From Aphrocallistes beatrix (Eukaryota; Porifera; Hexactinellida; Sceptrulophora; Aphrocallistidae), in the NCBI GenBank assembly GCA_963281255.1, contig OY725488.1, forward strand, positions 1,488,001 to 1,552,000: DNA of 64,000 nucleotides. The letters run 5' to 3'. A program made the position numbers and the translations under genes. The notes below the pieces were generated by a model, which made no database searches, was not told the origin of the DNA, and saw only the letters and a program-made list of their open reading frames with translations. Position 1 is the first letter of the stretch, and every line of letters starts with the position of its first letter. Below are positions 1 through 9,664 of this stretch, one piece after another.

Positions 1-2
1 AG

Positions 3-1412
3 ACATTCGTAGCTTCGGAGATTATCCATCAAATGTGCCACATACGAGGAAGAGATAGAGATGAGGAGGACAGGAAGAGTAAGATTTTGGTAGCAGCAGA
101 GACGAATAACGCGGTGGACAATCTCACTCGCAAACTCGTAGCTCTGAATATTCTGGTGGTGCGAGTTGGTAAGTTAAGTCTGATTTCTAAAGATATCCAC
201 GAGCATACATTGGACCGACAGGTTGAGATGAAACGGGTCGAGTTGGGTAAGGATCGGAAGGGGGAGTTCCAGTACCCCAAACTGAAGAAAGAGATTCTCC
301 AATCTGCCGATGTGATAGCCACGACTTGTAGCGGAGCTGGTGACATGGATCTGAAGGATTTTACATTTCCATTCATCCTCGTTGACGAGGCCACGCAAGC
401 CATAGAACCGGTCTCATTGATTTCCATTGCTAAATCATGCCGGCAGCTTGTACTGATTGGAGATCCGAAGCAATTGGCGCCAACACTGCCTAAAAACCAG
501 AATTCGCCAGAAAACAATTCTGAAATTATTCCTCGATTTGATGCTCTACGAGTTACACTATTCCACAGACTTTACAGGAGACTGGAGCCTCTATTTCTGG
601 AAGTGCAGCACCGCATGCACCCATACATTTCTTTTTTTCCATCCTGTGTATTCTATTCCGGGAAGTTGAAGAATGGTGTCACAAAAGATGAACGAGAGCC
701 TCCCCAATTGAAATTTCTCCACAAAGATAGACCCATCGTGTTCATAGATGTTGAGTCGCAAGAATCCCGTGGTAGGTCGAAGAAGAATGTGAGTGAGGCT
801 AAAGTTGTAGTTAAAATAATCGAGAAGCTGATGGCAACAACCACGGTTTCTCTTGACGACATCGCCATCCTGACCCCATATGATGAACAGGTCAGATGCA
901 TCAAGGATGGCCTGGAATTCGTGGCTAAGGTGGAAGTGTGTTCCATCGATGGCTTCCAAGGGAAAGAGAAAGATATCATTGTGTTCAGTACCGTGAGGAG
1001 TAATAGGAACGAGAGCCTAGGGTTCACAGATGACCAATACAGGATTAATGTGCTGCTTACTCGGGCGAAGATAGCGCTTATTGGAGTTGGCAATAGTAGA
1101 ACTATTTCCACTTCTAAGATATGGAAAGAGTGGCTCGATTGGCACAAGTCCATACTTACTGAGGATGAATTCTATGACCTCGTTGAGAATAAAGAAACGA
1201 AAAGAAATGAGCCAAATAGTAGACCAACTCGTGGAGGTAGGAATCAAAGCGAGCATGAGAGAAATGGGAATTCGTACAAGAGTAGAAAACCTGATGGAGA
1301 TGGAACTCAATATTATCACACAGGCAAAAAGCAAACTCTTGGCAACTTAGTTACAGTTTCAAATAAAAAATCTCAGAGAGAGAGGAAGTATCACCGTGAC
1401 TCTGAAGTTTAG
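3..1412 (+). CDS. UPF1-like superfamily 1 RNA helicase, 3' part only
   Basis: The reading frame is open from base 3, so the gene begins left of the window; the first in-frame ATG at 33 is internal. Visible are the SF1 motifs downstream of Walker A: NNAVDNL (motif Ia region), VDEATQA (motif II, the DEAD-box equivalent), GDPKQLAPT (motif III), QHRMHP (motif IV), DGFQGKEKD (motif Va) and LLTRAK (motif VI). The stretch ADVIATTCSGAGD and the later FYSGKLKNGV resemble UPF1 more than DNA2 or senataxin, so a UPF1/IGHMBP2-type 5'-3' helicase acting on RNA or RNA-DNA hybrids is expected. After motif VI the tail (about residues 370-470) is low complexity, rich in R, K, G, N and S, unlike the long SQ-rich tail of canonical UPF1. 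It is therefore probably a UPF1-like paralogue rather than the nonsense-mediated decay helicase itself. Walker A is outside the window and cannot be checked. Confidence 0.88.
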   Translation, partial: TFVASEIIHQMCHIRGRDRDEEDRKSKILVAAETNNAVDNLTRKLVALNILVVRVGKLSLISKDIHEHTLDRQVEMKRVELGKDRKGEFQYPKLKKEILQSADVIATTCSGAGDMDLKDFTFPFILVDEATQAIEPVSLISIAKSCRQLVLIGDPKQLAPTLPKNQNSPENNSEIIPRFDALRVTLFHRLYRRLEPLFLEVQHRMHPYISFFPSCVFYSGKLKNGVTKDEREPPQLKFLHKDRPIVFIDVESQESRGRSKKNVSEAKVVVKIIEKLMATTTVSLDDIAILTPYDEQVRCIKDGLEFVAKVEVCSIDGFQGKEKDIIVFSTVRSNRNESLGFTDDQYRINVLLTRAKIALIGVGNSRTISTSKIWKEWLDWHKSILTEDEFYDLVENKETKRNEPNSRPTRGGRNQSEHERNGNSYKSRKPDGDGTQYYHTGKKQTLGNLVTVSNKKSQRERKYHRDSEV

Positions 1413-1924
1413 CCAAGACGGAGGATTGTGTGTCGCACTCGACGGGAAGAAAATCATCTGAAGGGCGGGACATGAACGGAAAGAAAGATTAGATTTTTTC
1501 CTGAGAAATTGGATTTCTACAGAAATAGAGTAAATATTTTGCCAAGTATTTAAGAACCTTTTAAGGCCACAATAGTAGCAGATATTCAGTTCAATATGCC
1601 ATTAATGTGTTTTTATACTGTATGTCTATTTTGATATTATTCTTATTTGTTACAACAGCTAGGATCCCCGATAAATTATCTGTGTTGGTCCGACCTGATA
1701 TGCTTTAAAGCCGCGTGGTTGGATATAAAGTTATAATTCAGCTGCTGCACAGAACCTATTTCCCGAACGAATGAAGACCAAGCCCGAAGCGAGTTCTCAG
1801 CGGCTAATATGGAGTATTTCAATGTGTAGATTTCGCACTTAGAATGCTCTAAAATGAATATACGATATTCACATTTCACGTTCCTTCGAGTAACTTACTG
1901 GAGCTGCACTCTCGGTCTGTTGAT

Positions 1925-2465
1925 CGATATTTTTTTGAAGAACTGTCAAGTCGTAGAGATATGAAAATTAGGGGATACAGACAATTCGTGACATTACAAT
2001 TCGTGACATTACAATTCGTGACATACAATTCGTGACATTCATTTCGTAACTAACAATTCATGACATTGCTATTCGTGACTATTCAACATAGAATTGATGA
2101 ATTCAATATTAGAATGTGAGAATGAATTTCTCTCTCGGGAAGTAATTATTTTAGTTGTCATTGTCTTTCATCTTTAATTAATTAATTAATCAATAAACAA
2201 GTTGAATGAAACCCTTTAATCTCAACTAATGATTGTTTACACGACTACAAGAATGTCACGAATTGTCTGTATCCCGAAAATTAGCATGTAGGTGTCAAAT
2301 GATGAGTCTACAATTTAGTTGAAGATCTAAGCGAAATGTTCACACCTCTGCAAAAAAATGGAAACAATTTTTTACACCTTTTCTATACAATATACTATAT
2401 ATATACAAGCGCGCTTCGCTTGTGCTGCGTGGCTGGCGGACACTGTCCGACGGAGGCACCCAAAC
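1925..2465. repeat. Dispersed AT-rich repeat ending in a GC-rich hairpin, interrupted by a 304-bp element
   Basis: Segments 1930-1971 and 2285-2410 together match 63400-63570 and, inverted, 7990-8200 (shared words: tcgtagagatatgaaaat, ggtgtcaaatgat, gatctaagcgaaa, cctctgcaaaaaaatgga). The segment ends in a GC-rich block at 2408-2465 (aagcgcgcttcgcttg, gctggcggacac) also found at 6849, 7177, 8930-9002 and 13127. The family looks like a Helitron2/Helentron-type non-autonomous repeat; see the insertion at 8431-9002 for the best-defined copy. Confidence 0.65.
1972..2275. mobile_element. 304-bp non-autonomous element, perfect 24-bp TIRs and 9-bp TSD (Mutator-like)
   Basis: The left end begins gggatacagacaattcgtga and the right end is its exact reverse complement over about 24 bases. 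The element is flanked on both sides by the perfect 9-bp direct repeat gaaaattag (1963-1971 and 2276-2284). A 9-bp target duplication is typical of Mutator-like elements. The host sequence is a dispersed repeat whose uninterrupted copies (for example around 63400-63450) show the empty state. The left TIR continues inwards as tandem copies of acaattcgtgacatt (about 1981-2075), each a repeat of the TIR's inner half. No coding capacity is seen. Confidence 0.85.
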
Positions 2466-2483
2466 AAATTCTAAAAATAAGCT

Positions 2484-2985
2484 AGAGACTAACTTACAGT
2501 TGACAACCTTGACATGGGTTTTAGAGGTATAGATTTCGAAGCAATATATGGTGAATATTTTGTTTGTTTTTGATTACAATAGATGCATAAAATAACAAAT
2601 CTCAAAAATATGCTAGAGTCGAGACTAGCTTTCAACTGTTGACCTGAGGGTTTAGGGGTGTAGAATTCGAATACACGTATAATATTTTCGAATCTATATG
2701 ATAAATAATTTGTTTACAATAGATACATAAGGTAAACAAGTCTTAAACATGTAATAGAAATTAGCTTTCAACCATTGACCTGTTGTTATTAAGGATGTAG
2801 ATTCCAATTATAGTATTTTAGAACTTATATTATTTTTTGTTTACAATACATTCATAAAGTAAGCAATTTGAATGGATTAGTGAAAGTAATCAATATTTGG
2901 CACCCTGAGGGACTTTTTTGCTGATATTCCCAGGCGCCCACAGGGTGACTCTGTGAACGCTTTGTGTTCGCAAGCCGCTTGTGTA
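2484..2985. repeat. Three degenerate ~120-bp units plus GC-rich tail
   Basis: Three successive units (about 2484-2600, 2610-2725 and 2755-2850) share the order gctagagactagctttcaac, ttgacctg, ggtgtagattcga and ttgtttacaatagatacata. They end in a tail at 2925-2985 (caggcgcccacagggtgact, ttcgcaagccgcttgtgt). Similar units occur at 6945-7140, 7620-7850, 53320-53590 and 63880-64000. The copy reaches to within 60 bases of the start of the 201-codon gene at 3046, so it may contribute that gene's promoter or leader. Confidence 0.6.
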
Positions 2986-3045
2986 TAATTGTTATATTTA
3001 TTTAGGAGACCATTTTTACTTTACTAATTAGGAAACTCGATTAGA

Positions 3046-3651
3046 ATGGATGATGAAGAATTTGCAGACTGGTCTATTTTAAATTTTGATCCTCCAAATC
3101 CTGATCTCACTCTTTCAATTACCAATTCATTTCTGCCTGCAGAATGCAGTAGTCCTGAAATCTCCGAGTATGACAACATTTCGCATTATTCCTCAGAAGA
3201 CTTCGAGTATATTTCTTCACCAGCTATCTCCACTCCGATTCTACAATCTTATAATTCCTCAATTCAACTTGACGATGTGGATTCAGCTCCAATGTCTCCG
3301 TTAGAAATATTCGAGTATTCTTTTAATAACGAAACTTCTCTAGAGCAAGATGACAAGGGATCATCTCCATGTGTATCTCCCTTAAAGAGACAGACTCGCT
3401 ATGATTATATTAACAAGTTTGCTTCCAATAGTTTTCTCGCTCAAACAGACACTTTTAGCAGAAAAAATATTGAAGTCAAACATAATTATATTTCGCAAGT
3501 TGAGAGATGTGAAGAAAAGCGTGCAACAGTTGCAGCCTTGTCTGAATCTAAAAAATTCATTAAAAAGAAGCATCTAGAGCGAAGTAACAAGGTTCAGAAG
3601 GAACATTCAGATAGGATTAAAATTGGTGTTCAATTTCGTAGGAAATGTTGA
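3046..3651 (+). CDS. Hypothetical 201-residue protein, acidic N-terminus and basic C-terminus
   Basis: I do not recognise this protein. The ATG at 3046 opens a 201-codon frame with no intron. Residues 1-115 are acidic and rich in serine, proline, tyrosine and aspartate (repeated SP and EY/SPEIS-like patches). Residues 115-201 are basic, with an R/K-rich predicted helix around 150-201 (ESKKFIKKKHLERSNK). An acidic low-complexity half joined to a basic half is seen in nuclear regulators, but no known DNA-binding motif is visible. Length and codon bias argue for a real gene, but with no homology this is moderate support only. A dispersed repeat lies just upstream. Confidence 0.5.
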   Translation: MDDEEFADWSILNFDPPNPDLTLSITNSFLPAECSSPEISEYDNISHYSSEDFEYISSPAISTPILQSYNSSIQLDDVDSAPMSPLEIFEYSFNNETSLEQDDKGSSPCVSPLKRQTRYDYINKFASNSFLAQTDTFSRKNIEVKHNYISQVERCEEKRATVAALSESKKFIKKKHLERSNKVQKEHSDRIKIGVQFRRKC

Positions 3652-3912
3652 CACATGTTATTCTCTTAGTGTAAAGTTTTTGAATTTTATTTGATTGCAT
3701 GACATAACTGACATTCCAATAGCTCATTCTCATCTCAACTTGTAACTAGGGTATGCATGATCCAATCTCGAATGCATGTATATTATGCCAAATTTTCTTA
3801 GCTTTTTAAGATGTGAACTCTTTATATTATCAAGTGTTCGTTTACTTTATTATCCTACGTGAGTGACGTACCACTAACTTTAATTTTGGGTATTTGATTT
3901 ATTTCGAAAATA

Positions 3913-4097
3913 CAGTCAGGATCGCTTATTATGAACCCGCTTAATATGAACATTCGTTTATTATGAACTAACTTCCTGGTCCCAATTTCATTTTTTAGAT
4001 AGGATTTGTATTGAATCAAGTTTGCTTAATATGAAGTATCTCTATTATGAACAGATTTTTCAGTCCCCTGGTGGTTCACAATAAGCGACCCTGACTG
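3913..4097. mobile_element. TA-flanked MITE, family cagtcagggtcgctta, copy 1
   Basis: Terminal inverted repeats cagtcaggatcgcttatt and aataagcgaccctgactg are flanked by TA on both sides (3911-3912, 4098-4099), the Tc1/mariner (pogo) signature. At 185 bp it has no coding capacity. Internally gcttaatatgaa and ttattatgaac repeats extend the TIRs. Two more copies are at 9293-9474 and, inverted, at 46484-46653. Confidence 0.85.
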
Positions 4098-4435
4098 TAT
4101 ATGATATTCATCATTAGGCTTTTCGGACTAATAGCACAGTATGACCCAAATCGGTCCTGAATCCTTTTATACAATTATCGAGGCAGGATTGTCGATGATT
4201 TTAAAAAACAGGGTTGCAATCGAGATAACATCGGAACTACTAGATACTAAAAATCTGTACACACTTCCCTTGTGTCGAGTCACACTTTCATAGTTATCTA
4301 AATATAATGCTATCTACCACCAAATCATATTATATTATAATCAATCTGAATATACGTACAACTAAGTGCGTAGCTTAAAATACTATCACTATATTTACAT
4401 TTAACATTTTCACAAATTGAACAGTTTACAGTTCA

Positions 4436-6601
4436 ATGGCTAGCTTTCCTAACGATGAGGATACTGAAGAGACATTTTCAAATAACATAACCAATTCACA
4501 GACAAAACCAGAATGCGTTTCATCTCCGAAAGAACTCTCACCCATCTCTTCAGGTAATTCCAACACTTTAAAAGATAAGGTCGTTGAAACTAACTCTGTT
4601 CACACGGATATCACAGGTCCTTCTGCTCAACCTGAACCAGTTGCTAGTCAAACCGGAACCACCTCTACGAACCCAACGAAATCAAACGGATCTCACAAGG
4701 ATTTTAGTTTCAAAACGAATATCTTTATACCTAAAGCAAATTCTCTTTCTGACCTCAACAATAGTTCATCTCAAATGAATGCTGGCCCTCCAAACCCAGA
4801 TCAAACAAAACCAGATGTCACTTTAGATAAATCGAATGCTAACCTGGCCAAACCAGATGTTATACCTCCACCAGATGTCATTCTTTTAAGTCCGGAGAAC
4901 ATACCTCCTCCTGACAGAAGTATACCGCCACCAGATGCTGACATCTGCCCATCCAATATTGGGCCTCTACCAGATGTCAGTATCAACACACCCAATGTTC
5001 ATGTTAGCAAATCCCCACCACCAGATGTTAGCATAAACACACCTGAAGTCAGTTCAAACATACTTGATAATAGTCTTTCAAAACCAGATCTCTGTCAGTC
5101 GAATGTGAATGCTACTCTGTCCAAACCAGATATTATTCAAGGCGAATCAAATTCGAGTCAGATTGTACAAATAGCTAATACTACCTCACAACCGGATGTC
5201 AGCCAAGTCACATCAAAACCGGATGTTAGCCAGGTCACATCAAAACCGGATGTTAGCCAAGTTACATCAAAACCGGATGTTAGTCAAGTCACATGTAAAC
5301 CAGTACCGGATGTTGGTCAAGTCAGGCCTGAGTTGAATCCAGATGTTAGCCAAGTTAGAGTTAAACCTAAACTAGATCTTAGTTGTTTCAAACCAGCTGA
5401 TAGCCAAACAAAAACTTATGCTGGTGAATCCAAGAGTAGCAGGTCTGATAGCGCTAAGTCCGTCGAAGCACAACCAACAGGAGCTGGTACCACTGCACCC
5501 AAGAAGCAGATAAGTAAGCCCAAACCTCTTCCTATGGGAAATTTAACTCCTCGAAAAACTGCTCAAACGAACAAAACGGGTTCCTCCCGGCCTCCAAATT
5601 TAGGAGGTAGTAAACTGAGAAAGACCACTCCCTCTGAAGAAAATCAATCCAAGGATATATCGAAAGTAAAAAGTTCAATATCCAACTTTGAAGAGGTCAT
5701 TCAAAGATGTACTGGAAAGCTTAACATACCAAATGTTATTTCAGAGGTTCCAATTTCTGAAACGGACATTGAATTATGCAATGTGATAGGAGCGGGAGTA
5801 TCTGGAACTGTTCACATTGTCAAGCACAAGCCTTCTGGCTTCACGATGGCGGCAAAAAAGATGAAATGGAATCCTCAAGTTGAAGAACAAAAGCGTATTT
5901 TGATGGATCTTGAGATAATGTCAATTCAGAAATCTCCATACATTGTTATTTACTATGGGTCACTGGTTTGTGACGATAGTGCGTGGCTATATATGGAGTT
6001 GATGGACACCTGTCTCGACAAACTTATCAGGAAGTATGGGCCAATGCCTGAAAATATTGTTGGAAAGGTTGTCGTGTCGACTCTACGTGCGCTCGACTAT
6101 CTAAAATCGGTCCACGGTATCATTCACAGAGATGTCAAACCTTCAAACATCTTGATCAAGAGGAATGGAGAAATAAAGATGTGCGATTTTGGGATATCGA
6201 AACAGCTGGTGGAATCTCGTGCTGAGACGAGAGGGGCTGGGCCTACTGCCTACATTTCGCCTGAAAGGCTGGATATTGAATTAAAGGAGTACGATGTGAG
6301 GGCCGACGTATGGAGTTTAGGCATATCTGTAATCGAGTTATTAACCGGGAAATTACCTTATTCGCACTGCGTCTCTGACTTCGAAGTCATGTCTAAGATT
6401 TTGAAAGACCCTGCTCCTTCCTTATCCGAGGATTTGCCAGTGTCCCAAGAATGTCGGGATTTTATTGGAATTTGTCTCAGAAAAGATTTTAGGATTAGAC
6501 CTAACTTCCGTGATTTGTTGGGAACTTCAGAGTTTGTGAAAATTTTTGAAACAAAAGAAGTGGATGTTGCGGGTTGGTATCTCTCCTTGAATGAGAAGTA
6601 A
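4436..6601 (+). CDS. MAP2K7-like dual-specificity kinase with long repetitive N-terminal extension
   Basis: This is a single-exon frame of 721 codons. The kinase domain occupies about residues 443-710, with glycine loop GAGVSGTV (452-459), lysine K474 in MAAKKMKW, catalytic HRDVKPSN (H564, D566), DFG at 584-586 and AYISPER. The activation loop has S594-R-A-E-T598, the SxxxT spacing phosphorylated in MAP2Ks. ILMDLEIM, KPSNILI, IRADVWSLGIS-like RADVWSLGIS and the C-terminal EVDVAGW match MKK7/hemipterous best, so the expected role is activation of JNK in the cytoplasm. Known MKK7s are about 420-490 residues; here about 430 residues precede the kinase. That region is P/S/D-rich, holds many PDV words and an exact 9-residue tandem repeat (KPDVSQVTS, about 253-290). 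A basic-hydrophobic stretch KPKPLPMGNL before the kinase could be a MAPK docking site (inference). MKK4-like is the main alternative. Confidence 0.85.
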   Translation: MASFPNDEDTEETFSNNITNSQTKPECVSSPKELSPISSGNSNTLKDKVVETNSVHTDITGPSAQPEPVASQTGTTSTNPTKSNGSHKDFSFKTNIFIPKANSLSDLNNSSSQMNAGPPNPDQTKPDVTLDKSNANLAKPDVIPPPDVILLSPENIPPPDRSIPPPDADICPSNIGPLPDVSINTPNVHVSKSPPPDVSINTPEVSSNILDNSLSKPDLCQSNVNATLSKPDIIQGESNSSQIVQIANTTSQPDVSQVTSKPDVSQVTSKPDVSQVTSKPDVSQVTCKPVPDVGQVRPELNPDVSQVRVKPKLDLSCFKPADSQTKTYAGESKSSRSDSAKSVEAQPTGAGTTAPKKQISKPKPLPMGNLTPRKTAQTNKTGSSRPPNLGGSKLRKTTPSEENQSKDISKVKSSISNFEEVIQRCTGKLNIPNVISEVPISETDIELCNVIGAGVSGTVHIVKHKPSGFTMAAKKMKWNPQVEEQKRILMDLEIMSIQKSPYIVIYYGSLVCDDSAWLYMELMDTCLDKLIRKYGPMPENIVGKVVVSTLRALDYLKSVHGIIHRDVKPSNILIKRNGEIKMCDFGISKQLVESRAETRGAGPTAYISPERLDIELKEYDVRADVWSLGISVIELLTGKLPYSHCVSDFEVMSKILKDPAPSLSEDLPVSQECRDFIGICLRKDFRIRPNFRDLLGTSEFVKIFETKEVDVAGWYLSLNEK
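5192..5300 (+). repeat. 27-bp in-frame tandem repeat inside the kinase gene
   Basis: About four copies of a 27-base unit (aaaccggatgttagccaagt plus tcacatc) encode KPDVSQVTS. Differences between copies are few (gttagc/gtcagc, gtcaca/gttaca), which suggests recent expansion. It lies in the non-catalytic N-terminal half, so copy number could vary without breaking the kinase. Confidence 0.85.
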
Positions 6602-6848
6602 TTGAGAATTGGGACCAACTATTTTTATATGTTTTGTCTAGTATAAATAATAGGTGGTGCTTTGAACTATATCCAGTCATTGCCAGTGTATTAAACTTTG
6701 TTATTTGATCTAATTCTCATATGATTAATGCCTTCTCCATTGAAATAAATGTATTCGATACACTATTGGAATTGAGTTACTGATTATGTCTCACTGCGAA
6801 AGGGAGGAACATTCTTTTTCTAGATGATTATGTGATTTTATATCAGAC

Positions 6849-7140
6849 AAGCGCGGTTTGCGCAAGTGCCGAGCGTGGCTAGCGAACACTGTATTCGCAG
6901 AGCAGAGTCACCTTGCGGGCGTCTGGGAATATAAACAAATTCAGAAGTCCCTACTGGTGCCAAATATTGATTACTTTCACTAATCCATTTCAAACTTGCT
7001 CATTATATATCTATTGTAAACAATTCAATCTAATATCGAAAATACGATATTTGGAATCAAAATCTTAATAATAATAATAACAACAGATCAATGTTGAAAG
7101 CTAGTTTCTATTATATTTTTAAGATTTTTTTACTTTATGT
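6849..7140. repeat. GC-rich head plus AT-rich units, degenerate copy
   Basis: The segment at 6849-6930 (acaagcgcggtttgcgcaag, ggctagcgaacactg) is a diverged version of the GC-rich hairpin repeat. It is followed by the ~120-bp unit sequence in inverted order (ttactttcactaatccattt, attgtaaacaattcaat, gaaagctagtttctat), matching 2755-2985 in reverse complement. Confidence 0.55.
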
Positions 7141-7174
7141 ATCTATTGTAAACAGAAGTAAACAAATAATTTAT

Positions 7175-7595
7175 CACAAGCGCGCTTCGCTTGCTTGTGC
7201 TGCGCAACTGGCGGACACTTTGTGTCCGCCAGAGGCGTCCTTTGGATGCCTAGGCTCACATTGATTATTATAAGGTAGAACATCTCTAAATACGCAAGTC
7301 TTACTTTTATAATCGCTATCACTCGAAAAATCACCAATATTGTCAATTTGTCAATTTCAGCCTTCTATCACCTAAAATGGCTGAGTTATACTCGAAAAAC
7401 TGAAATTTCTAATTATTTTAAAAAAAGGTGACAATGACGTCATAATTCCGTGATGAGTCGACATTTTCGTATGAGGTCAGTAGAGCCATAGTAGAGCCAT
7501 AGCCAAAAGACTCCCACATGCCAAAAATCAGCTTTCTGTGCCTGACAGTTTCTTCAATCAATTCGTTACAGATATATATATATATCGAGTTTTAA
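7175..7595. repeat. Helentron-like dispersed repeat, copy inverted relative to 8431-9002
   Basis: It begins with the GC-rich head (acaagcgcgcttcgcttgct, then a perfect hairpin made of ggcggaca and tgtccgcc around ctttg). It continues through ccttctatcacctaaaatgg, tgacgtcataattc and aaaatcagctttctgtgc to attcgttacagatatata. All of these words recur in reverse complement in 8440-9002. Confidence 0.65.
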
Positions 7596-7599
7596 TAGT

Positions 7600-7860
7600 A
7601 AAAATAGATGCGAAAATATGATATTCGAAATCTACACGCCGAAAGCCCCATGTCAACTGTTGAAAGTTAGTCTATAGCCTATATTTGGAATATGTTTACT
7701 TTATGCATCTGTTGTAAACAAAGTGAAAAATAAATTATCATATAGATTCGAAAATATGATATTCGAAATCTACACCCCTAAAAACCCCATCCCATGTCAA
7801 CCGTTGGAAGCTAGTATCTAGCATATTTTTCAAAATTCGTCACATGGTGTGAAAATATGT
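7600..7860. repeat. Two ~115-bp AT-rich units
   Basis: Units at about 7600-7720 and 7740-7860 share cgaaaatatgatattcgaaa, tctacaccc, ccccatgtcaac and gttgaaagctagt. They are reverse-complement relatives of the units at 2484-2850 and 63880-64000. Confidence 0.55.
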
Positions 7861-7984
7861 ATATAAAGGTGTGAAATTATCATATAAAATGTTTTATTTC
7901 TATACATCATAATCAAATTGAGTTATCCATATACGTAAGTTATCTCTTTGAAGTATTACTTGTATTAACAATGACAAGTTATTG

Positions 7985-8205
7985 TAGTGTCGTAGAATGA
8001 TTTTTATTGACAGATATATACTGTATAGAAAAAGGTGTGTCCATTTTTTTGCAGAGGTAATAAAATTTCGCTTAGATCTTCGAATTTAATCGTAAACTCA
8101 TTATTTGATACCCACATGCCAATTTTCATATCCCTACGACTTGCCAATTCTTCAATCAATTAGAACAAACAAACAAACAAATCCTAGCATTTTAATTTAT
8201 AAGAT
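7985..8205. repeat. Dispersed repeat copy (inverted relative to 63366-63570)
   Basis: Reverse complement of the segment beginning attaaaatgctaggatttg and ending near the ggtgtgtccatttttttgca word. It matches 63366-63570 and the split copy at 1930-2410. Confidence 0.6.
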
Positions 8206-8430
8206 GTCCTATGTCCTTTTTGACATGTGCTAATACAGTTTGATTATGTGCTTCTCATAATTAATTTTCGATTCATAGCTAGTTTGCAGATATTCACTCT
8301 CTAATGAGTACGTACCATAGACTACTTAATAGTATGGACTGTCGACTCGCAATCTCAGGTTTTCAAACTCTGGTCCATTGTTTATCATTGATATCTCGTA
8401 ATCCGCTCAAGTTAGACATGGGAAATGTAT

Positions 8431-9002
8431 CCTTACTATTAAAACGCGATTAATGTGTATATATATACTATATATATATATATATATCTGTAACGAATTG
8501 ATTGAAGAAACTACCCGGCACAGAAAGCTGATTTTTGGTATGTGGGAGTCTCCACTAAGTTCTGAGCTCAGAGCAAAATGTCGACTCATCATGGAATTAT
8601 GACGTCATTATAACATTTCTTGAAATGTGACAATGACGTCATTGTCACATTTCAAAAGTTAAGCAATACAGTTATTCGAGCATAACTCAGCCATTATAGG
8701 AGGTAGAAGGCTGAAATTTTAATAGAATCTGTATACTAACATGCCTCACATATGATGCAACTATCATAAAAATGATGACTCATCACTCTGTTATGACGTC
8801 ATCATTATGCATCAAAAAATTTTAAAATTGACAAATTTGGTGATTTTTCGTGCAATATCGATTGTAACAGTAGGACAGACGTATTTAGAGATGTTATCTC
8901 CCACATAATTAACCAATGGTGACCACAGGCGCCCAAAGGGCGGCTCCGGCGGACACAAAGTGTCCGCCAGCCGCGGAGCGCAAGCAAGCGAACCGCGCTT
9001 GT
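8431..9002. mobile_element. 572-bp Helentron-like element with a readable empty site
   Basis: The opposite palindrome arm reads aaatgtattattgttaaata where this arm has 572 extra bases between gtat and tattgtta. There is no target duplication and the insertion is between two Ts. One end is ccttactattaaaacgcgat; the other is GC-rich with a perfect 8-bp stem (ggcggaca / tgtccgcc) and finishes cgaaccgcgcttgt. An AT dinucleotide run lies near the first end. T-T insertion without TSD, an internal microsatellite and a terminal hairpin match Helentron-associated elements (Helitron2), but no Rep/helicase gene is present, so the class is inferred. Confidence 0.6.
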
Positions 9003-9292
9003 TATTGTTAAATAGGATGTCATATTTTTGAAGTCCATTGTTCAAGTTCCCTTACCCCAACTATGTGTGGAATGTAAGTTATGCGGTTTTCACACATTTT
9101 TTGATCAATTTTGATGATATTCTGACCTATTTTAAACAAATTTTAAAGCGTTTTAGTGTATGATTTCAGAGAAAATCAAGATGGTGACGGGTTGATTCGA
9201 AAAAAATGATTTCTAATGGAATATTGTTACATTCCAGTGTTGCTATGGAAACGCATTTTTACCATTTGAGTCTATATTTTAAAACCGTTATA

Positions 9293-9474
9293 CAGTCAGA
9301 GTCGCTTATTATGAACCCGCTTAATATGAACATTCGTTTATTATGAACTAACTTGGTCCCAATTTCATTTTTAGATAGGATTTGTATTGAATCAAGTTCG
9401 CTTAATATGAAGTATCTCTATTATGGACAGATTTTTTTGGTCCCCTGGTGGTTGATAATAAGCGACCCTGACTG
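9293..9474. mobile_element. TA-flanked MITE, copy 2, with empty site in the opposite palindrome arm
   Basis: TIRs cagtcagagtcgctta and taagcgaccctgactg are flanked by TA (9291-9292, 9475-9476). The uninterrupted arm (about 9810-9825) contains the pre-insertion sequence ccgttatagttagac in reverse complement with a single TA. It is 182 bp long and related to the copies at 3913 and 46484. Confidence 0.92.
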
Positions 9475-9555
9475 TAGTTAGACATTCAAATCTGAATGTA
9501 TTTGATAGGCACTAGGATACTTTCCATTAGCTCCTAATGCATTTTGTAACATTAA

Positions 9556-9664
9556 CTGTAGAATGCCCAGCATTTATATAGCTTTATGGCTTCAGCGCCA
9601 TAGAAAATGGCTGGGAGACATCCGCGATATCGGGGACACTGTGTCCCCTCTGGGCATTCTACGG
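9556..9664. mobile_element. 109-bp TTAA-flanked MITE (piggyBac- or Kolobok-like)
   Basis: Ends ctgtagaatgcccag and ctgggcattctacgg form 15-bp TIRs with one mismatch, flanked by TTAA at 9552-9555 and 9665-9668. The opposite palindrome arm carries a single TTAA at the equivalent position, an empty site. Internally gggacactgtgtccc is a small palindrome. TTAA duplication fits piggyBac or Kolobok; no transposase is present to decide. Confidence 0.85.
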
